DNA from: Gemmatimonadaceae bacterium
GTDB taxonomy: Bacteria; Gemmatimonadota; Gemmatimonadetes; Gemmatimonadales; Gemmatimonadaceae
DNA length: 64,000 nucleotides
NCBI GenBank assembly: GCA_030835125.1
Contig: JAUQWM010000032.1
Span: forward strand, 1-64,000
Reading direction: 5' to 3'
Each line of letters begins with the position of its first letter. The stretch's first letter is position 1. The translations under genes were made by a program, and so were the position numbers. Under the pieces are notes generated by a model. It was not told where the DNA came from, made no database searches, and worked only from the letters and a program-made list of their open reading frames with translations. Below, one piece after another: positions 55,254-64,000 of the stretch.

Positions 55254-56182
55254 GGCCGCCTCGTCGTGTCGCGAGGCATCGTGTCGCGCCGCGCCGCCGC
55301 CGCCAACGAATCGGCGTGCCGATTGACGTTCAGTCGCAGCGAATCGGCGGCGGCGGGCGATGTCCACGCCGACTCGAGGTTGGCGGTGACCGGCAGCAGC
55401 ACCATCACCACGGTGACGTCGGCCGGCATGACCGCCGGCCTCACCAGGTAGCTCCTGGCGTATGCGCCGGAGGCCGTGATGTCGCGCAGGACCGTCCCGA
55501 CCGGGATGCCACGCGGAAACACGCTGCCGAGCCCGGAGCTGCGCACCTCGGTGCCCGGCATGAGCGAATCGCGGAAGGCGACGCCATGCATCTCGAGCAG
55601 GAACCGTTCGGCGCCCTCGCCGAGGTGCGGCGTGATGGTGCCGAACACGCGTCCGTCGGCGCTCATCGCGCTGACGCGGAAGTCGGGGTGGGTCCAGAGG
55701 ATGGCCGTGCTCGTGGCGTCCTCGGTGGAGACGACCTTACCGATCAGCCCCTCGGGAGCCACGACCGCCGAGCGTTCCACCACACCGACCCGTCGTCCGG
55801 CGGTGACGAGGATCGTCTGCGCATCGCCCATCTCCGGCCGGTGCAGCGCCTCGGCGGCGACGAATCCCGTGCGCAGCCGCGCGCCGAGACCGAGGAGCCG
55901 TCGCAGTTGCTGGTTCTCGTGCTCCATGTCGCGCAGGTCGGCGTTCCGGAGGACGAGGCTGTCGAGTCGGGCCGCGGAGATGTCGCGTGACACGAAGGCG
56001 CCGCGGGCTCGCTCCGCCTGGAGCTGCAGGGCGATCAGCGGTCCGACGACCGTCTCGCGAATGGTGCCGGCGAGGGAGCGGCGGGTCGCCGCCGGGAGCA
56101 CCATGGCGACGAGAGAGAGGGCGACGCAGGCGGCCAGGACGGCCGTGTCGGTGCGCGTTCCCGAGCGGGTGGCCCGCGCCAC
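55250..56182 (-). CDS. mreC: Rod-shape determining protein MreC
   Basis: 310 residues. One N-terminal helix, a coiled coil near residues 70-100 (LRDMEHENQQLRRLLGLG), then a beta-barrel domain with GVVERSAVVAPEGLIGKVVS and SGLGSVFPRGIPVGTV. The GTG start lies seven bases after the mreB stop. The last 35 residues are low-complexity and charged. Confidence 0.93.
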   Translation of the reverse strand: MARATRSGTRTDTAVLAACVALSLVAMVLPAATRRSLAGTIRETVVGPLIALQLQAERARGAFVSRDISAARLDSLVLRNADLRDMEHENQQLRRLLGLGARLRTGFVAAEALHRPEMGDAQTILVTAGRRVGVVERSAVVAPEGLIGKVVSTEDATSTAILWTHPDFRVSAMSADGRVFGTITPHLGEGAERFLLEMHGVAFRDSLMPGTEVRSSGLGSVFPRGIPVGTVLRDITASGAYARSYLVRPAVMPADVTVVMVLLPVTANLESAWTSPAAADSLRLNVNRHADSLAAAARRDTMPRDTTRRP

Positions 56183-56189
56183 GGTTCGG

Positions 56190-57227
56190 TCAGGTCGACA
56201 GGACGGACCAGTACTTCTCCTCGTCGTCGAGGATGCGCCCGGTCCCGCGCACCACGCAGGTGAGCGGGTCCTCGTCGACGTGGATCGGGAGTCCGGTTTC
56301 CTGGTGCAGCACGAGGTCGAGCCCCCGGATCAGCGCGCCGCCGCCGGTCATGACGATGCCGCGGTCGACGATGTCGGACGCGAGTTCGGGCGGCGTGATC
56401 TCGAGCGCGCGCCGGACCGCATCGACGATCTGCTGGATCGGCTCCTGGATGGCCTCGCGGATCTCGGACGAATGGACGCGCACGGTCTTTGGAATGCCGG
56501 AGACGAGGTCACGTCCCTTGACGTCCATCTCCTTCTCGTCGCCGACCGGGGCGGCGGACCCGACGTTGACCTTGATCTGCTCGGCGGTGGGCTCGCCGAT
56601 GAGCAGGTTGTAGTTCTTGCGCATGAACTGGACGATCGCGGTGTCCAGCTCGTCGCCGCCGGTGCGGATGGAGGTGTCGGAGACGATGCCGGAGAGGGCA
56701 ATGACGGCGATCTCGGTGGTGCCGCCGCCGATGTCGATCACCATGTTGCCGGTGGGGGTCTCGATGGGCAGGCCGACACCGATGGCGGCCGCCATGGGCT
56801 CGGCCACCATGAACACCTCCTTCGCGCCCGCGCCTAACGCCGAGTCGCGGACGGCACGCTTCTCCACCTCGGTGATGCCGGAGGGGACGCAGACGATGAC
56901 GCGCGGCTTGATCTTGAACATCCGGTTGCGGATGATCAGCTCCAGGAAGTAGCGGAGCATCTTCTCGGTCACGTCGAAGTCGGCGATGACGCCGTCCTTC
57001 ATGGGGCGGACGGCGATGATGCCGTCGGGCGTGCGGCCGAGCATGCGCTTGGCTTCGAGGCCGACGCCCTTGACGCGCTTGGTCTCGCGGTCGATCGCGA
57101 CCACGGAGGGCTCGTTGAGGACGATGCCCTCACCTTTCACGTAGATGAGCGTGTTCGCGGTTCCCAGGTCGACCGCAATCGCGTGGGCGGGAATGAATCC
57201 CCCCGCCTTCAGGAATGGCCAGCGCAT
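56190..57227 (-). CDS. mreB: Actin-like rod-shape protein MreB
   Basis: 345 residues. [22 protein letters not shown], then [13 protein letters not shown] and [16 protein letters not shown] are the phosphate and adenosine loops. It guides the elongasome as membrane-bound filaments. The start at 57227 gives a normal length; the open frame upstream is not coding. It carries an in-frame TTA in GCCTAACG near 56835. Confidence 0.96.
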   Translation of the reverse strand: MRWPFLKAGGFIPAHAIAVDLGTANTLIYVKGEGIVLNEPSVVAIDRETKRVKGVGLEAKRMLGRTPDGIIAVRPMKDGVIADFDVTEKMLRYFLELIIRNRMFKIKPRVIVCVPSGITEVEKRAVRDSALGAGAKEVFMVAEPMAAAIGVGLPIETPTGNMVIDIGGGTTEIAVIALSGIVSDTSIRTGGDELDTAIVQFMRKNYNLLIGEPTAEQIKVNVGSAAPVGDEKEMDVKGRDLVSGIPKTVRVHSSEIREAIQEPIQQIVDAVRRALEITPPELASDIVDRGIVMTGGGALIRGLDLVLHQETGLPIHVDEDPLTCVVRGTGRILDDEEKYWSVLST

Positions 57228-57669
57228 GTATCGAGCGGGAGACGCAACCGCGCGTCGGAATTCGAGGGATGAGTCGGGAGGACGGGCATAAGCTAGCGGC
57301 GCCCTTCCAGCGGTGCAAGACGTTGAGTTTTCACGACCTAAGCCAACTCGGTTGAGGCATTGCTGGAGGCACCGAAGTAGGACGCGCGAGCATGGGGAAT
57401 AGGAACAGGATGGGCTCGCTTCGATGTGGATCGCATCGATTTGTGATATCGGCTTACGGCCGTCGCCCCTCGTCCCGGGGGCGGGCGACGCTCCCCGGGG
57501 GTGCGCCGCCCACGGTCGGGGCTGCCTAACGTTTACCCCTCCGGGTGATGCACGACGCGGCACCGGTGGCGCACGTTTCGACATCGTGGACACGGCACCC
57601 TGACCCCGCAATGCCGTCTGCCGTGCCTCCAGCGCAGCCGCGGGGCGCTGCGCTCCAGCCGGAGAACCC
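57228..57669. other. 442-bp divergent region without a supported gene
   Basis: Between mreB and the small secreted protein. It holds the candidate mre promoter, an 8-bp stem (57461-57468 with 57483-57490) and a GCCTAACG octamer at 57524-57531. No coding sequence or known RNA was recognised. Confidence 0.5.
57290..57318 (-). promoter_or_regulatory. Candidate promoter of the mre operon
   Basis: On the minus strand TTGCAC (57313-57318), 17 bases, then TAGCTT (57290-57295), 63 bases before the mreB start. The spacing is ideal but the -10 box is weak. Confidence 0.45.
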
Positions 57670-58095
57670 ATGACTCGCTCCCTGATTGCCGCCGCGTTCC
57701 TGGCCGGTTCGCTGCCGCTGGTCGCGTCGGGCGCCCAGGACACGGTGCGTCGCGCCGGCATGCTCGCCCGCCAGCCGTCGTACTCCTCACTCCTTTCGGC
57801 GATCGCCGCCACGGCGTCCGCCACGCAACGGGTCACCTCGCGCGCCGTCACCGCCGCGGAGATCCGCGTCGTCGACGCCAGCAACGTGATCGGGGCGGAC
57901 AACGATGAACCGGTGCGCTCGGCGCTCGAGACGAACAAGGACCTGATCGCCGCCCTCCGGACCGCCGTCGGCAACAACGCGTCCTACACGTCGGCGCTGG
58001 CCGCCCACCGGGACCGGCCCACGATGAATGACGTCATCGCAGTCGACATCCTGGCCAGCGGTGACGTGCTGGTGTACTTCCGCAAGGCGCCATAA
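57670..58095 (+). CDS. Small secreted protein of unknown function
   Basis: 141 residues, signal peptide about 1-22 (LVASGAQD), preceded by GGAG. The body is rich in A, T, S and has two short conserved-looking parts, [16 protein letters not shown] and [16 protein letters not shown]. No family recognised. It converges on dut. Confidence 0.7.
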   Translation: MTRSLIAAAFLAGSLPLVASGAQDTVRRAGMLARQPSYSSLLSAIAATASATQRVTSRAVTAAEIRVVDASNVIGADNDEPVRSALETNKDLIAALRTAVGNNASYTSALAAHRDRPTMNDVIAVDILASGDVLVYFRKAP

Positions 58096-58120
58096 CAGGC
58101 ACCTCTGGTCGGCCTCCGGG

Positions 58121-58143
58121 GTCCGCCGCGCCCAGGCGCGGAC
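58121..58143. terminator. Hairpin between convergent genes
   Basis: GTCCGCCGCGCC-CA-GGCGCGGAC folds with a small bulge, between the ends of the secreted protein gene and dut. Confidence 0.45.
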
Positions 58144-58174
58144 GAGGCCCCGGCCGCCACCATGGCGCCGCGTC

Positions 58175-58615
58175 CTACCGGCCGGTGCTGCCGAAGCCGC
58201 CTGCGCCCCGCGCCGTTTCCCCCACCGCGTCGGCCTCGACCAGTGACGGGGACTCGTGGCGGGCAAACACGAGCTGGGCGATGCGGTCGCCCCGGCGGAA
58301 CATGACCGGCTCGCTGCCCCCGTTCTGGAGGATGACCTTCAGCTCGCCCCGATAGTCGGCGTCGATGGTCCCGGGCGCGTTCGGCAAGGTGATGCCGTGC
58401 TTCAGCGCCAGGCCGCTGCGCGGCCGGACCTGCATCTCCCATCCTGGTGGCAGCTCGAACGTCAGCCCGGTGGCGACGGCGCGCCGCTCCCCGGGCGCCA
58501 GCACGAAGTCCGGCTCGCACGACGCCACGTCGTACCCCGCGGCGCCGTCGCTCTGGCGCGACGGGAGGGGGAGGTCGGGGTTGGCGGTGAGGCGGGTGAT
58601 GCGGATGGAGGACAT
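58175..58615 (-). CDS. dut: Deoxyuridine 5'-triphosphate nucleotidohydrolase
   Basis: 146 residues with all five dUTPase motifs: [36 protein letters not shown] and [11 protein letters not shown]. The trimer turns dUTP into dUMP. The start at 58615 fits the family. The upstream frame that continues into a TSTS-rich repeat is not considered coding. Confidence 0.95.
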   Translation of the reverse strand: MSSIRITRLTANPDLPLPSRQSDGAAGYDVASCEPDFVLAPGERRAVATGLTFELPPGWEMQVRPRSGLALKHGITLPNAPGTIDADYRGELKVILQNGGSEPVMFRRGDRIAQLVFARHESPSLVEADAVGETARGAGGFGSTGR

Positions 58616-58620
58616 GTCAG

Positions 58621-58807
58621 GCTGCGTGCTGATTGCTGCGGGCTGGTGCTGCCCCAGCATGCTGGTGCTGGTGCTGGTGCTGGTGCTGGTGCTGGTGCTG
58701 GTGCTGGTGCTGGTGCTACGTGCTGGTGCCAGATGGCTTGTGCGTGGCCCACTGCTCCAGCCCATGCTCGCAGCGGCAGCAGCAGCCCGCAGCAATCAGC
58801 ACGCAGC
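58621..58807. repeat. 25-bp inverted repeat around a GCTGGT microsatellite
   Basis: Arms 58621-58645 and 58783-58807 are perfect 25-base reverse complements. The left arm has 7-base units (CGTGCTG, ATTGCTG, CGGGCTG). Between them nine perfect GCTGGT copies run from 58661 to 58714. The element fills the gap between ald and dut. Confidence 0.8.
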
Positions 58808-58812
58808 TCCCC

Positions 58813-59928
58813 TCACCCAAGAAGCTTCGACGGATCGTGCAGCTCGAGCCCGAAGGCTTCGGCCACGCCCGGATACGTCACCTTCCCCTCCGAGATATTC
58901 AGGCCCTTCAGCAGCGCCTCATTCTCGCGGAGCGCGCGCTTCCATCCCTTCCCCGCGAGCTGCATCGCATACGGGAGGGTCGCGTTCGTCAGGGCGAGCG
59001 TCGACGTGCGCGGGACGCCACCGGGCATGTTCGCCACGCCGTAGTGAATCACCCCATCCACAACGTACGTCGGGTTCTCGTGGGTCGTCGGCTTGATCGT
59101 CTCCACACAGCCGCCCTGGTCGACCGCCACGTCCACGATCACCGACCCGGGCTTCATCCGCTTCAGGTCCTCGCGACGCACGAGCTTTGGCGCCTTGGCC
59201 CCGGGGATCAGCACGCCCCCAACCACGAGGTCCGCGGTCTCGATCGCATCGAGGATGTTGTGCCGGTTCGAGTGGATGAGTTGCACGTTCGCCGGCATCA
59301 CGTCCGACAGGTACCGCAGCCGCTCGAGCGACAGGTCGAGGACGACGACCCGCGCCCCCATGCCCGCGGCCATCTTCGCAGCGTTGATACCGACAATGCC
59401 GCCACCCAGGATCACGACCTTGGCCGGGGGCACGCCGGGGACGCCGCCGAGCAGCACGCCGCGGCCGCCGTACAGCTTCTCCAGGTACTTCGCGCCTTCC
59501 TGCACGGCCATCCGGCCGGCGACCTCCGACATCGGGATCAGGAGGGGCAGGTCCCGGTTCGGAAGTTCCACCGTCTCGTACGCCACGCAGACGGCGCCGC
59601 TGTCGATGTGGGCACGGGTGAGCGCCTCGTCGGCCGCGAAATGGAAATAGGTGAAGACGAGCTGGCCCCGCTTCATGCGCTTCCACTCCGGCGCGATGGG
59701 CTCCTTCACCTTCATGATCATGTCCGCCGCGGCCCAGGTGACGTCGGCGTCCGCGGCGATCTTCGCGCCCACCGCCACGTACTGCGCATCCTCGAACCCG
59801 CTGCCCTCGCCGGCGCCCTTCTCCACCAGCACCTGGTGGCCGGCCGCGACCAGCGCCTCGGCCCCGGCGGGCACGAGCGCAACACGGTTCTCGTTCGTCT
59901 TGATTTCCTTCGGGACGCCGATCTGCAT
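58813..59928 (-). CDS. ald: Alanine dehydrogenase
   Basis: 371 residues, full length. MQIGVPKEIKTNENRVALVP start, FTYFHFAAD, and the NAD fold VVILGGGIVGINAAKMAAGMGA all match Ald. It interconverts alanine and pyruvate with ammonia. The start at 59928 is right after a CGTTAGGT motif. Confidence 0.95.
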   Translation of the reverse strand: MQIGVPKEIKTNENRVALVPAGAEALVAAGHQVLVEKGAGEGSGFEDAQYVAVGAKIAADADVTWAAADMIMKVKEPIAPEWKRMKRGQLVFTYFHFAADEALTRAHIDSGAVCVAYETVELPNRDLPLLIPMSEVAGRMAVQEGAKYLEKLYGGRGVLLGGVPGVPPAKVVILGGGIVGINAAKMAAGMGARVVVLDLSLERLRYLSDVMPANVQLIHSNRHNILDAIETADLVVGGVLIPGAKAPKLVRREDLKRMKPGSVIVDVAVDQGGCVETIKPTTHENPTYVVDGVIHYGVANMPGGVPRTSTLALTNATLPYAMQLAGKGWKRALRENEALLKGLNISEGKVTYPGVAEAFGLELHDPSKLLG

Positions 59929-59957
59929 AGTCGTTAGGTACCGCTCGAGGGTGGAGG

Positions 59958-61342
59958 TCAGGGAAGGTCGGACCGGCCCAGCGTCACGACGGTCTGGCGG
60001 TCCGGGGCAAACAGGTCATGGCAAGCCTCGGCGACCTGCGCGGGAGTCACGGCATCGATCCTGGACAGGGTCTCGTCCAGTGCGAGGAACGGCTGGCCGT
60101 ACAGGGCCGACGAGGCCACGCGGAACATGCGCGAGGCGGGCGATTCCAGCGAGAGGGTCAGCTGGCCCTTCAACTGGTTCTTGCCCGCCTCGATCTCGTC
60201 CTCGGGAAACCCCTCGCGGGCCACGAGCGCCAGTTCCGACCGGATTTCCGCCAGGGCGCGGTCCGCGGTCTCGGCCGACGTGCCCGCGTAGATCCCGTGC
60301 AGGCCGGAGTCGTGGTGGAACGACTGGAAGGAGTACACGGCGTACGCCAGGCCGAGCTCCTCGCGCACACGCTGGAAGAGCCGCGACGACATGCCGCCGC
60401 CGAGCATGAGGCCGACCAGGGACACGGCATACCGGCGCGCGTCCCCATAGGCCACGGACGGACTGCCGATGACGATGTGGGTCTGATGCCCGTCGCGATC
60501 GACATGCCGGCGCACGGGGGACTCGGGGACGGGCACCGGCACCGACGCCTCGTCGCCATCGTCGTTGCCGCCGCCCACGGCATCCCAGCCGGTCCGCGAC
60601 AGGACCTCCAGCAGGGCCTCGTGCTCGACGCGGCCCGCGGCCGCCACGACCATGTGCCGCGGCCGGTAGGCCGACGCATGCAGGGCCCGCACTGTCTCCA
60701 CCGTCATCGCGCCGACGGTCTCCCGCGTGCCGAGGATCGCGTACCCGTACGGGTGGCGGCCCCAGAGCGTCTCGTTATGCAGCTCGAAGACGAGGTCGTC
60801 CGGCGTGTCGTCGACCATCGCGATCTCCTCGAGGATGACGTTCCGCTCGAGGTTCAGGTCGGACTCCCGCAAGGCCGGCCGGAAGATGAGGTCGCAGAGC
60901 ACATCGGCCGCCTGGGGCAGGTGCTCATCGAGCACGCGCGCCTGGAACGAGGTGTGCTCGCGGGACGTGAAGGCGTCCAGCGAGCCGCCGAGGCTCTCGA
61001 GCGCCAGCGCGATTTCGCGGGCGCTGCGGTTCGCGGTGCCCTTGAAGACGAGGTGCTCGAGGAAGTGCGAGACACCCATCTCCTCGCGCCGCTCGTGGAT
61101 CGACGCCCGGCGCACCCAGACGCCGAGGGCCACCGACCGCACGCTCGGCATGTACTCCGAGACGACGGTCAGGCCGTTCGGGAGCGTGGTGCTCCGGAAG
61201 CCGGCGCCCGGCACATCCGCCGGGGCCGTGACGTCAGGGACCGCCGAGATCAGCCCGCGCGAGACGGCATGCCCCCGCGCGGCCGACGGGGGCATGCGCC
61301 CCGCCGACGATCGTGGGCTGCGCCCACGCGGAGGAACCACGC

Positions 61343-61346
<4 letters not shown>
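59958..61346 (-). CDS. M16-family zinc peptidase
   Basis: 462 residues from a GTG that overlaps the pnp stop (GTGA). The inverted zinc motif HFLEH is at 94-98, in MGVSHFLEHLVFKGT; GGSLDAFTSREHTSF and ELGLAYAVYSF follow. The first 50 residues are poorly conserved, so a later start is possible. Cytoplasmic peptidase of the processing-peptidase family. Confidence 0.92.
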
Positions 61347-63592
<2,246 letters not shown>

Positions 63593-63624
63593 TCTGTTTT
63601 TCAACCCTCAGGGTTCGCTGCGTG

Positions 63625-63643
63625 CGGACGCGGAGTGCGTCCG
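63625..63643 (-). other. Hairpin in the rpsO-pnp gap
   Basis: CGGACGC pairs with GCGTCCG around GGAGT in the gap between rpsO and pnp. In other bacteria this gap holds a processing or attenuation site; that role is not shown here. Confidence 0.4.
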
Positions 63644-63723
63644 GAGCGTAGGGACGCTACCGGGAAACGCAAATCGCGCGAGCCGAGTCCTCCTGCCCGC
63701 GCGAATGGGTTGCCCGATGCGTG

Positions 63724-63984
63724 TTAGTGGCGGAGGCCAAGATCCGTGATGATCTGGCGGTACCGCTCGACGTCGTTGCGCTTGAGGTACGTCAGCAACC
63801 GGCGACGCTTGCCCACCATCTTGAGGAGGCCGCGGCGGCTATGGTTATCCTTGACGTGACTCTTGAAATGTGCAGACAGGTAGTTGATCCGCTCGGTGAG
63901 GAGCGCAATCTGCACCGGTGGCGATCCCGTATCGTCGGCGTTGGCCCGGTACTTGGCGATCGTCGGTGCCTTTTCAAAACTCAT
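63724..63984 (-). CDS. rpsO: Ribosomal protein S15
   Basis: 86 residues: [40 protein letters not shown] and LGLRH are the full S15 pattern. It binds 16S rRNA in the small subunit. The window ends 16 bases upstream, so its promoter is not seen. Confidence 0.97.
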   Translation of the reverse strand: MSFEKAPTIAKYRANADDTGSPPVQIALLTERINYLSAHFKSHVKDNHSRRGLLKMVGKRRRLLTYLKRNDVERYRQIITDLGLRH

Positions 63985-64000
63985 GACGTATATTCTCCGC

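Noticed and set aside
58616-58795. TSTS-rich N-terminal extension of dUTPase
   Set aside because: It is a translation of the hexamer microsatellite; the known family starts at MSSIRITRL, position 58615.

Overview
The window is one high-GC bacterial chromosome segment with densely packed genes. Gene content points to the Gemmatimonadota: two PadR plus ADOP-type permease pairs, an oversized CPBP membrane protease, many secreted or lipoprotein genes carrying Gram-negative signals, and a complete mre/rod wall-elongation cluster. This assignment is inferred from gene content, not from a database match. No phage, transposase, integrase or CRISPR array was seen.

Positions 1-13559 hold a mixed accessory stretch: a cytochrome c domain protein, a secreted amidohydrolase and a five-repeat lipoprotein; an NSS transporter with its 42-residue MetS-type small subunit; an HMG-CoA-lyase-like protein lacking the usual cysteine; a GNAT enzyme, a serine hydrolase, a RidA protein and an ABC exporter. 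Positions 13560-23086 hold a long leader, a PAS-GGDEF-EAL protein, a three-gene envelope group (plug-like lipoprotein, DUF4159 protein, M23 peptidase) and a giant CPBP protein. The tmRNA gene (ssrA) lies at 23181-23535.

Positions 23625-41861 contain larB, dusB, a PTS IIA-like gene, two PadR/ADOP operons with visible promoters and operators, a phospholipase D family enzyme, an M14 carboxypeptidase with EF-hand-like loops, a four-unit tandem repeat array (34314-35194) and an S1/P1 nuclease. Positions 41895-57227 are one long minus-strand run: mreB, mreC, mreD, mrdA, rodA, accD, folC, hisS, proS, lysA, a phosphoesterase, guaA and a MATE transporter. Many of these genes overlap by a few bases, which suggests translational coupling. 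The right end holds dut, ald, an M16 protease, pnp and rpsO.

Two sequence-level patterns cut across the genes. The octamer GCCTAACG (reverse CGTTAGGC) recurs at least 14 times, and every in-frame TTA leucine codon I noticed sits inside it or a near match, always followed by a glycine codon. Short repeats with a 7-base period, often arranged as inverted pairs, fill several intergenic gaps and run into the ends of neighbouring genes. With the IR-bounded repeat array, these are the best candidates for undescribed biology here.
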